Shown here piece after piece: positions 18,661 through 25,595 of a stretch of DNA of 64,000 nt. The stretch is from Grimontia celer (GTDB taxonomy: Bacteria > Pseudomonadota > Gammaproteobacteria > Enterobacterales > Vibrionaceae). The notes beneath the pieces were generated by a model that ran no database searches, had not been told where the DNA came from, and saw only the letters and a program-made list of their open reading frames with translations. Position 1 is the stretch's first letter; each line of letters opens with the position of its first letter. The translations under genes and the position numbers were made by a program. Where the stretch lies: NCBI RefSeq assembly GCF_900055185.1, contig NZ_FIZX01000002.1, positions 934,586 through 998,585 of the forward strand. Reading direction: 5' to 3'.

Positions 18661-19023
18661 ATGAATACAAGTATTACGGTCATATCAGGCTTACTCACCG
18701 CGTTTTTTCTGTTTGCCAGTTCGATAAAGATCCTGGGTTGGCAGAAGATGATCTTTGAAACCCAACTGGCTTTCTTTGAGAAGTACGGGCTTAACCGAAC
18801 CATCATGTTATTGATGGGTATTGTTGAGCTGTTTGGTGCAATTGCCCTTTGGGGGCCAGACTATGTTGGTGTTGCGGGTGCTCTGGCTTTGTTTGGTACA
18901 TCTGCAGGGGCGATTGCGTGCCACCTTTGGTTTGATACATGGAAAGATGGGATACCAGCCATGGTTACTCTAACGCTTTCCGGGGTCGTTATTTATAGTA
19001 AAGCCATCGTGATTGGATTCTAG
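18661..19023 (+). CDS. DoxX-like small membrane protein
   Basis: 120 residues with four hydrophobic helices: the start through FASSIKILG, the IMLLMGIVELFGAIAL segment, VGVAGALALFGTSAGAIACHL and a C-terminal VTLTLSGVVIYSKAIVI. The FASSIKILGW and VELFGAIALW pieces are typical of DoxX/DoxD-like proteins, inner-membrane proteins of poorly defined role, sometimes tied to thiol or oxidative metabolism. No strong ribosome site is visible before the ATG. It stands alone. Confidence 0.75.
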   Translation: MNTSITVISGLLTAFFLFASSIKILGWQKMIFETQLAFFEKYGLNRTIMLLMGIVELFGAIALWGPDYVGVAGALALFGTSAGAIACHLWFDTWKDGIPAMVTLTLSGVVIYSKAIVIGF

Positions 19024-19147
19024 TCAGTGCTATTCGAGTGCTTGTTTGGCAATACTCTTCAATGTCTCGTTACGAAATTCCCTTTATCTAGTGAAACTGT
19101 TTGCACTAAGATGCTAATGCAAACTATCCCAACGTAGGCGGATTAAT

Positions 19148-19573
19148 ATGAAAAAGATGATTGTTTCAGCGGCTATTGTTTTCGCGCTGGCAGGTTGTGA
19201 AGAGGCCAACGAGGCGATTGATAAAGCTCAGGAAGCGGCAAACAGCGCAGTAGATAGCATTCAAGATAAAGTCGACGCCGTTGATTTGAGCGAACTGAAT
19301 CTGGATTCGCTGGAAAACGCGACCGCGTACGCCAAAGAGTTTACTGAGTCGATGGAAGAAGCGCTCACCGCTGATTTGACGAACGCGGATGTCGTAGCGG
19401 ACGTTCAGGAAAAAGTGGCGAACTCCTACGCGTGTTTGGTTGATGCCACTTCTGAAAGTACAGCAGATAAATTGCTCAACAAGTTCATGTCAGCGATTGG
19501 TAGTGAAGACACCCAATCTTTGATTGAGAAAGGTGTTGAGAAAGCCAAAGCGGCAAAAGAGTGTGTGATGTAA
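19148..19573 (+). CDS. Small predicted lipoprotein, acidic and helical
   Basis: 141 residues. FALAGC is a lipobox with Cys17, followed by acidic residues EEAN that fit outer-membrane sorting. The mature part is rich in Ala, Glu, Asp and Lys with heptad-like spacing (EAIDKAQEAANSAVDSIQDKV), so largely helical, with two Cys (in SYACLVD and KECVM) that could form a disulfide. I do not recognise a family. It has its own terminator and is monocistronic. Confidence 0.75.
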   Translation: MKKMIVSAAIVFALAGCEEANEAIDKAQEAANSAVDSIQDKVDAVDLSELNLDSLENATAYAKEFTESMEEALTADLTNADVVADVQEKVANSYACLVDATSESTADKLLNKFMSAIGSEDTQSLIEKGVEKAKAAKECVM

Positions 19574-19601
19574 CCGCAATGGCGTTGCACGAGACAACTA
19601 A

Positions 19602-19626
19602 GGCTGACTTTGCGTCAGCCTTTTTT
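19602..19626 (+). terminator. Terminator of the 19.1-kb lipoprotein gene
   Basis: GGCTGAC and GTCAGCC form the stem, followed by six T residues. Confidence 0.9.
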
Positions 19627-19752
19627 AATAATAAATGCATATAGATTCATATTTAAAATCATCAATTTTGCACTTAATGACTGGAAATAAACCTAAAGGA
19701 AGGCAGGTCTTAATCTAAAGAGTTGAACTTTAATCAGTAAGGAATGATAGAA

Positions 19753-20325
19753 GTGACTAAGCCAATCAAAGTAACGCTTTATCGCTGGGGTGGCAGTTGG
19801 GGACCTTTCAGTGTGAAAATCCCATGCGGGGAATGCACACTTACCAAAGACATTCTGAAAGATACTTTTGAAAAAGAGCTCGGTGATGTGCCTATCGAAC
19901 TGGAAGTGAAAGATTGGCTTTCCCATTGGTGGGAACCTCTGAAAGTGGGAGCATGGCATGCGCCAATCCTGATGGTAGAAGGCAAGCTCATTAGCCAGGG
20001 TGAAGCACTTAACCGAGGTGTACTTGTTCAATCTGTTATCAAAGAGTGGGCGAAACGCGACACACTGCAAGGCAACATTGTTTATGGCAAAGCAACGTGT
20101 CCGTATTGCGTGAAAGCCAAAGAGATGTTGGCGGAAGCCGGGATTGAATATAACTACCACGATGTGGTGGTTGAAAGCGCCGCTTTATATCGCATGATCC
20201 CGGAAGTAAAAGCTATCATTGGTGAGAAAACGCCGGTTACTGTTCCTCAAATCTGGATGGACGGAAAATACATCGGTGGGGCAGATAACCTAGAGCAATG
20301 GCTGGCTTCGAAATCTAACGCTTAA
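19753..20325 (+). CDS. Tandem thioredoxin-fold / glutaredoxin fusion protein
   Basis: The 190-residue product has two redox-like halves. The C-terminal half is a classical glutaredoxin: CPYC at 116-119, the cis-Pro segment TVPQIWMDG and the glutathione-site GGADNLEQW. The N-terminal half (about 5-95) begins with a beta strand and has CGEC at 25-28, then APILMVEGKLISQGEALN, which parallels the cis-Pro strand of a thioredoxin fold. A second, divergent thiol-disulfide domain is therefore likely. AAGGA lies nine bases before GTG at 19753 but directly abuts the ATG at 19744, so the GTG is preferred. No signal peptide. The glutaredoxin half is certain; the N-terminal function is inferred. Confidence 0.8.
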   Translation: MTKPIKVTLYRWGGSWGPFSVKIPCGECTLTKDILKDTFEKELGDVPIELEVKDWLSHWWEPLKVGAWHAPILMVEGKLISQGEALNRGVLVQSVIKEWAKRDTLQGNIVYGKATCPYCVKAKEMLAEAGIEYNYHDVVVESAALYRMIPEVKAIIGEKTPVTVPQIWMDGKYIGGADNLEQWLASKSNA

Positions 20326-20346
20326 ATCGAATCGGTACAGTATTTG

Positions 20347-20382
20347 AAAGCATCCGCTTGAGTAAATCAGCGGATGCTTTTT
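20347..20382. terminator. Bidirectional terminator between the glutaredoxin fusion and the lipoprotein gene
   Basis: AAAGCATCCGCT pairs with AGCGGATGCTTT, with T residues after it on the plus strand and A/T-rich sequence on both sides. It lies between two convergent genes. Confidence 0.85.
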
Positions 20383-20386
20383 CATT

Positions 20387-20689
20387 TTAGTCAGTGACCT
20401 TCAACAGTGTTTTGCTCTCGTTATCGAAGGTGAAAGCGCGCGATCGGAAAGCCATGGTCGACATGAAATAGGGAACAATATCGACCGTTTCGCGGTACTC
20501 ATAAACGTAAACCGTGGTATCAGCGGCTTCAATGATCTCATCAGGTTCACCATGATAAGAAACAACGCTATCCATTGTGGTGACATTGGTTTGAGCGTTG
20601 AAAGCATTGAACTTCGCGCTTTCATCAAAAGGCGTGGAACAGCCAGTCAGAGTGGCTGATAATGCGATAGCGCATACGAGTTTTTTTAT
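20387..20689 (-). CDS. Small predicted lipoprotein with apparent AUA start codon
   Basis: Read from ATA at 20689 the product is 100 residues beginning (M)KKLVCAIALSATLTGCST, a textbook lipoprotein signal with Cys17, then a mature part with VVSYHGEPDEIIEAADTTVY. ATA is preceded by AGGGAA at proper spacing and by an in-frame stop four codons upstream. There is no in-frame ATG, GTG or TTG until codon 39 (position 20575), which would remove the whole signal. So either AUA is the real start, or the gene has lost its ATG by one base change, or this base is a sequencing error. Family not recognised; the HGEPDEI stretch resembles small outer-membrane assembly (SmpA/BamE-like) lipoproteins only loosely. 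Confidence 0.65.
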   Translation of the reverse strand: MKKLVCAIALSATLTGCSTPFDESAKFNAFNAQTNVTTMDSVVSYHGEPDEIIEAADTTVYVYEYRETVDIVPYFMSTMAFRSRAFTFDNESKTLLKVTD

Positions 20690-20766
20690 GTTATTTCCCT
20701 ACTTGCAAAAAAGGACGAATGAATCTCGACCAGTAAAAATGGGTGCCAAATCCAGCGTGAGCTGTT

Positions 20767-21705
20767 TTAACGATTCACAAAGAAGTGTTTGTTCAGGTAT
20801 TCAACCATTGGAATGAAAGCAGGGTTCTCCCAGCTTCTAAGAACTTCATGCGGCAACAGAGTTGGATCATCAGTGCCAACAGCTCCCTTGTTGATGAACT
20901 TGCTGCCGTCATTGATTTGAAGCTCTCCAAGCGGTGAGGTTTTTGAACCCTCAACCATATACTCGTAGACCGTGCCGGCTACTGCCCCAGGGTTCATGTC
21001 TACACCAGAGGCTTCGTGAATTGGGTCAGGGTCATTGGTACATGATGGGATTTGACCATTGGAGTATGGGCAATAGTCATAAGAAGAGATGTGCGGCAGC
21101 ACTACAGATTGAGCATTTGCCTGCGCCGCAACAAAAGGGATAGCGATATTAAAGGCGACATAGGCTGTATCCAGCTCATCACCTGCCAGCGTTTGATCGT
21201 CAATGTAGTAATCAAAAAGCTGCATCATTTTCTGGTAAGTCGTTGGGCCGTTCGTCTCGTTGATACCGCCATCTTGGGTGAACAGTAACTCAACGCCATT
21301 GACCACACTTTTACCATTCAAGGCGAGGTTAACAACAAACTCTCCTGCTGGTGTTGGTGAAGAAGGGTCAACGTCGTTCTGAGAGGGAATGACGCCCAAT
21401 ACCAGTGTTTTGGCGTTAAAGGCATTTTGAACATCACGGCTCGCCCAAGTCATCATATTGGTGACCCGTGTTACAACGGCTTGATGTTCGGAAGCAGAAA
21501 TATTGGAAGGGTCGAAGTTAAGAACGTAAATCCCTTTGTTGAAAGGACAGTTATTCACGTCCTGTGCTGAAGTGAATTCACAATTATCAATGGACTGATA
21601 GATATTCACTGTTGTTGCTGTGTTACCTGAATTTGACTTGTCCTCGCCACAACCTGTGATGGCTAACCCCAAAGCCAGTGCAAGGCTGATACTTCCTGCT
21701 CGCAT
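20767..21705 (-). CDS. Predicted lipoprotein of unknown function
   Basis: 312 residues from the ATG that has AGGA eight bases upstream. The frame extends further back but without signal-peptide character. Lipobox AITGC puts the lipidated Cys at 19, followed by GEDKSNSGN, a short linker. The mature part holds several Cys (NCEF, NNCPF, YDYCPYSN, PSCTND) that could form disulfides, and no motif I recognise. The extended segments (KGIYVLNFDPSNIS, KTLVLGVIPSQ) suggest a mixed alpha/beta fold. It is alone on its strand, with a long gene-free region upstream. Confidence 0.75.
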   Translation of the reverse strand: MRAGSISLALALGLAITGCGEDKSNSGNTATTVNIYQSIDNCEFTSAQDVNNCPFNKGIYVLNFDPSNISASEHQAVVTRVTNMMTWASRDVQNAFNAKTLVLGVIPSQNDVDPSSPTPAGEFVVNLALNGKSVVNGVELLFTQDGGINETNGPTTYQKMMQLFDYYIDDQTLAGDELDTAYVAFNIAIPFVAAQANAQSVVLPHISSYDYCPYSNGQIPSCTNDPDPIHEASGVDMNPGAVAGTVYEYMVEGSKTSPLGELQINDGSKFINKGAVGTDDPTLLPHEVLRSWENPAFIPMVEYLNKHFFVNR

Positions 21706-22224
21706 CTTTTTAATCCTAAATATACGAAAACACCAAAACATCCCAGTAAGGCGCTTTGTTAATCCTTATAGAGCATCCAAGCTCAATGCATTTGTTTTGC
21801 GAATCATCGTCCGGGCAATCAATTCGGCGGCATTATATGAACAGTGTTTTTAATTCTCAAGATAAAATCACATGTAAAATATATGGGTTTATATTGGCTT
21901 TTACTGATGGATGAGGTGATGAGTGTTCAGGGGAGAAAATAAATAGACACAAACCGTTAACAATGCAGGGGGTGGCTGCGTTGGGCAATCGTTTGCGAAC
22001 CAGCGACAACACCTTGCCAACTGTCACGTTGTTTAAGATTGTATAGACAACTAAATGAATACTTCGCCTTAAAGATGTACTAAATAGTTATCTTAACGCT
22101 GTGTAAATGAGATCTGAGCTTTAACATTGAGTTAAAGTTTGATTGCTCAAAAAATGAGCCAATCAAAATAAAAAAGCACTTCGTGGGCTGGTCACCAAGT
22201 GCTTTAAGGCAGTGTTATCGAGAA
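21706..22224. other. Gene-free region upstream of the 312-residue lipoprotein
   Basis: Contains the likely promoter region of the minus-strand lipoprotein gene and the terminator of the cupredoxin-like gene (22171-22206). A PurR-like near-palindrome GCAATCGTTTGC lies at 21985-21996, inside a 27-codon plus-strand frame starting at 21964. That frame has no convincing ribosome site or homology, so I do not call it a gene. A small RNA cannot be excluded. Confidence 0.4.
22171..22206 (-). terminator. Terminator of the cupredoxin-like gene
   Basis: On the minus strand AAAGCACTT pairs with AAGTGCTTT across a 15-base loop and is followed by TTTATTTT. Confidence 0.85.
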
Positions 22225-22650
22225 TTACTCAACGATAAATGTTCCCGCCATTCCTTTACTGGCAAATCCAGCACATTCAAAGGCGTATTTGCCAGGCTTG
22301 ATTGGGACAAAGAAAAGCTCTATTTCGCCTTCATCTTCAAATTCGATCTCGTAAAATCCATTCGCTTTAATTTCGATACCGCCAGCTTCCACTTTTCGCA
22401 TCCAGACATTATCAAAGAAGCTATGGGCTTCGAACGCGCATTCTTTTGCGCCAGTACTGGTTATCGTCAGCGCATAGGCTTTGCCTGTCTCCATCTGGAA
22501 CTCTTTTTGGGAAATGGCAAATCCTGCATCATCAGTTCCGAGCACGAGCTCAGGTAAGTCTGTTGCGCGTTGGGAGAGATTGCCTTTTGCTGTCGCTTGA
22601 AACGACAGAACTGTTGAAAGTGCAAGCACCAGAGATAAACCCATCTTCAT
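22225..22650 (-). CDS. Secreted cupredoxin-like protein
   Basis: 141 residues with a signal peptide ending SFQATA. The C-terminal strand pair KPGKYAFECAGFASKGMAGTF has the layout of a cupredoxin copper site (Cys126, Met134), and EAHSFF supplies the usual first His (His76). The second His expected between Cys and Met is absent: that loop reads CAGFASKGM. Copper binding may thus be altered or lost. The ATG at 22650 is eight bases from AAGGA and is preferred to the ATG at 22659, which abuts it. A single gene with its own terminator. Confidence 0.75.
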   Translation of the reverse strand: MKMGLSLVLALSTVLSFQATAKGNLSQRATDLPELVLGTDDAGFAISQKEFQMETGKAYALTITSTGAKECAFEAHSFFDNVWMRKVEAGGIEIKANGFYEIEFEDEGEIELFFVPIKPGKYAFECAGFASKGMAGTFIVE

Positions 22651-22834
22651 TGCATTCATCCTTAACCCTTTGAATTTAAGATTTTTATGAGTAGTGAGTT
22701 TGATACTAGTTAAGTCCTTTGCTTCGATAAATCCTCCTTTGGGAGGTTTTATTTGGACTAATTGAGGAAAGTGTTTTTCAAGGCGTGTTCTAATAGTGCT
22801 TTGGAGAAGTACCGTTTAGATGGAATAAGAAAGC

Positions 22835-23269
22835 ATGAAGCAATCGATCATCCACATAGCCTTGGTCGTGAAAGACTATGACGAAGCGATTGATTTTTAC
22901 GTGAACAAGCTGAAGTTTGAATTGGTTGAAGATACTTATCAGCCAGAGCAGGATAAACGTTGGGTTGTAGTGTCACCACCAGGATCAAACGGCGTAACCT
23001 TGTTGTTGGCAAAGGCGTCGAAACCTGAACAACTGGATTTCATCGGGAACCAAGCTGGTGGCAGGGTATTCCTGTTTCTGAATACTGATGACTTTTGGCG
23101 TGATTACCATCAAATGGTGTCGCTGGGAATCAAGTTCGTCCGTGAACCGAAAGAGGCAGATTACGGCACGGTCGCTGTGTTTGAAGATTTGTATGGCAAT
23201 CTCTGGGATTTACTACAAATGAACGATGACCATCCAATGGCCCTTCGTGCTGCTCTGTGTTCAAGATGA
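22835..23269 (+). CDS. VOC-family (glyoxalase/bleomycin-resistance fold) protein
   Basis: 144 residues with the paired beta-alpha-beta-beta-beta modules of the vicinal-oxygen-chelate fold: IIHIALVVKDYDEAIDFYVNKLKFELVED at the start, and GRVFLFLNTDDFWRDYHQM with AVFEDLYGNLWDLLQ in the second half. Candidate metal ligands are His7 and the Glu/Asp near FEDLYGN. The closest functional relatives cannot be told from sequence alone. It is convergent with guaD. Confidence 0.85.
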   Translation: MKQSIIHIALVVKDYDEAIDFYVNKLKFELVEDTYQPEQDKRWVVVSPPGSNGVTLLLAKASKPEQLDFIGNQAGGRVFLFLNTDDFWRDYHQMVSLGIKFVREPKEADYGTVAVFEDLYGNLWDLLQMNDDHPMALRAALCSR

Positions 23270-23290
23270 AGTAGATGGTGAAGAGAAAGA

Positions 23291-23338
23291 AGGCCTCTTG
23301 CTGCATGCTGGCAGAGCGCTGCTGACAGAGGCCTTTTA
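23291..23338. terminator. Bidirectional terminator between the VOC gene and guaD
   Basis: AAGGCCTC and GAGGCCTT form the outer stem around a 30-base, partly self-complementary loop, with T residues on the plus-strand side and A/G-rich, T-containing sequence on the other. The genes on both sides end within 25 bases. Confidence 0.7.
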
Positions 23339-23354
23339 TTATCAGGTTGTTTGT

Positions 23355-24671
23355 TCAGCGGTTGTAAACGGATTGGCCATAGGAATAGGTGTCACATACA
23401 GTTCTGTCATCACCCAACGTCATTAGCACAAAGAGTTTGTCTTCTAATGATTGAGCGTGTTCCATCCTGAACTTCATTAATTGGGTCGCATGTAAATCCA
23501 GTACAACAAAATCAGCTTCTTTGCCTGATTCGAAATTACCAATCAGATGATCCAAAGAGAGCGCTTTTGCACCACCTAGTGTGGCCTGATACAGCGATTT
23601 CAAAGGGTGCAGCTTTTTGCCCTGAAGTTGCATCACTTTGTATGCTTCACTCATGGTTTGAAGCAGTGAAAAGCTGGTGCCAGCGCCGACATCTGTTCCC
23701 ATTCCTACCTTAATACCCTTGGCTTCCATTTCGGAAAGCGGGAACAAGCCGGATCCTAAAAATAGATTAGAGGTAGGGCAAAAGGCTATCGCTGAATCGC
23801 TTTCTGAGAGCCTCTTGCATTCGCCATCACACAAGTGAATACCATGGGCAAACACCGAGCGGCTGGAAAGCAATCCGTGTTGGTCGTAGACATCCAGGTA
23901 GTTTTTACTTTCCGGGAACAGCTCCTGCACCCACTCGATCTCTTTCTGGTTTTCTGAGAGGTGTGTGTGCATATAAACGTCGGGATACTCTTCAAGCAGT
24001 TTGCCTGCTAAACGTAATTGCTCAGACGTGCTGGTGGGCGCGAATCGTGGTGTCACGGCGTAATGCAAACGGCCCTTGTTATGCCACTTTTCGATCAGCG
24101 CTTTGCTATCTTCATAGCCAGACTCAGGGGTGTCGGTCAGATCTTCAGGTGCATTTCTGTCCATCAGTACCTTACCGGCAATCATCCGAAGATTTCGCTT
24201 CTCCGATTCCTGGAAAAAGACATCGACGGATTCTTTATGTACTGTGCCGAAAACTAACGCCGTTGTGGTGCCATTTCGTGCGAGTTCATCAAGAAACTGT
24301 ACGGCGACTTCACGGGCGTAATTTACATCAGCAAAGCGCTTTTCTTCTGGGAAGGTGTAGTTATTCAGCCAGTCCAGGAGCTGTTCACCATAGGCGGCAA
24401 TCATGCCGGTTTGAGGGTAGTGGATATGAGTATCAATAAAGCCCGGTGTGATCAGTTTGTTTTCGAGTACAACCACTTCAACGCTGGGGTCGAGCGATGG
24501 AAGGATATCGTCAGCGTGACCGACTTTCACAACGTGACCATCGGCAACCAGCAGCACGCCATCATCAAAGTACTGATAAGAGTCTTCCAAACCCACGTCC
24601 GTTGGGTTGGCAAGGCTATGTAGTATGGCAGCGCGAAAGGCTTTTGCCGGATGAGCTTTTGGTTCTGTCAT
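23355..24671 (-). CDS. guaD: Guanine deaminase
   Basis: Converts guanine to xanthine plus ammonia. The 438-residue amidohydrolase has its metal site in THIHYPQTGM (His82, His84), then HTHLSEN, FAHGIHL and GMGTDVGAGTSFS, the canonical GuaD series. It is the last gene of xdhA-xdhB-xdhC-guaD, four bases after xdhC, so its product xanthine feeds the enzyme encoded upstream. Regulation is expected through the xdhA promoter, which carries a GntR-type operator. Confidence 0.95.
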   Translation of the reverse strand: MTEPKAHPAKAFRAAILHSLANPTDVGLEDSYQYFDDGVLLVADGHVVKVGHADDILPSLDPSVEVVVLENKLITPGFIDTHIHYPQTGMIAAYGEQLLDWLNNYTFPEEKRFADVNYAREVAVQFLDELARNGTTTALVFGTVHKESVDVFFQESEKRNLRMIAGKVLMDRNAPEDLTDTPESGYEDSKALIEKWHNKGRLHYAVTPRFAPTSTSEQLRLAGKLLEEYPDVYMHTHLSENQKEIEWVQELFPESKNYLDVYDQHGLLSSRSVFAHGIHLCDGECKRLSESDSAIAFCPTSNLFLGSGLFPLSEMEAKGIKVGMGTDVGAGTSFSLLQTMSEAYKVMQLQGKKLHPLKSLYQATLGGAKALSLDHLIGNFESGKEADFVVLDLHATQLMKFRMEHAQSLEDKLFVLMTLGDDRTVCDTYSYGQSVYNR

Positions 24672-24675
24672 TCCT

Positions 24676-25575
24676 TTATGCCCTTATTTTCTCGTTATTT
24701 TTATTATCGTTTTCTTCAGGCTCTCGTTTAAGAATAGAGAGTTTCTCAGCCTGTTTCTGTGATGCTGAATGGGTAGAGGATTCGCGTTTATTGGCAATCT
24801 GTTCACCCTGATAACAAGCTATAAGCTCACCTGTTACAGATACGGCGATCTCCGCCGGGTGTTTTCCTTTCACCGCGTCGATGCCGATGGGGCAAATCAT
24901 AGTGTTAATGGTTTCATCATCGAAGCCACGTTCTTTTAAGCGGTAGTCGAAGCGTTTGCGTTTTGATAGGGAACCGATCAGGCCAAAGTATTTGGCGTCT
25001 CCGCGCTTTAAGATGGCGCGCGAAAGATCGAAATCAAGCTGATGATTATGGGTGAGCACCAGATACATACTGTTAGTTGGAAGCGTGAACACTTCGCCAA
25101 CAGGGTCGTCTGTTAAGCGCATTTCCACGTTGTCAGGAATGACATCAGGAAATTGATCTTCACGCTCATCAATCCAAATCACCTTGAACGGTAAAGTAGC
25201 CAGAATATGAACCATGGCTTTGGCGACGTGTCCTGCACCGAACAGCGCAAGAACATGACGTTGTTGGCCAATAGGTTCAAAGCTCAGTGTGACCATACCT
25301 CCACAACATTGGCCAAGACGAGCGCCTAGATTAAAGCGTTCGATTTTCATGTCACTTTCACCATGCGCCAGCATTTCTTGTGCGGCTTTCATCGCGACAT
25401 GTTCAAGGTGACCACCACCGATAGTGGCGATAACCTCATTCTCAGTCACCAGCATTTTTGTGCCAGCGCCGCGCGGCACCGAGCCTTTGTCTTCAAGCAC
25501 CGTGACTATCACACAGGGCGTGCCTTTGGCTTCGAGCCCTGCCAGCGCCTGGATCCAATTGTCTTTAAACATCAC
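24676..25575 (-). CDS. xdhC: Xanthine dehydrogenase accessory protein XdhC
   Basis: 299 residues. XdhC binds molybdenum cofactor, promotes its sulfuration and inserts it into the XdhB subunit. The N-terminal XdhC/CoxI domain shows KGSVPRGAGTKMLV, ATIGGGHLEH and the Cys pair in GQCCGGMV. The C-terminal part is Rossmann-like (LALFGAGHVAKAM, then LTHNHQLDFDL). It lies 20 bases after xdhB. The Lys/Glu-rich C-terminal tail is not conserved in the family. Confidence 0.93.
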   Translation of the reverse strand: MMFKDNWIQALAGLEAKGTPCVIVTVLEDKGSVPRGAGTKMLVTENEVIATIGGGHLEHVAMKAAQEMLAHGESDMKIERFNLGARLGQCCGGMVTLSFEPIGQQRHVLALFGAGHVAKAMVHILATLPFKVIWIDEREDQFPDVIPDNVEMRLTDDPVGEVFTLPTNSMYLVLTHNHQLDFDLSRAILKRGDAKYFGLIGSLSKRKRFDYRLKERGFDDETINTMICPIGIDAVKGKHPAEIAVSVTGELIACYQGEQIANKRESSTHSASQKQAEKLSILKREPEENDNKNNEKIRA

Positions 25576-25595
25576 TGACCTCCACTTTTCGACGC

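Noticed and set aside
21964-22047. 27-codon plus-strand frame containing a PurR-like GCAATCGTTTGC
   Set aside because: No ribosome site before its ATG, no recognisable sequence, and no purine-synthesis gene next to it; one base departs from the PurR core.
22040-22056. TTGTATAGACAA resembling the GntR operator
   Set aside because: The half-sites are two bases further apart than in the real sites and the nearest genes are unrelated to purines.
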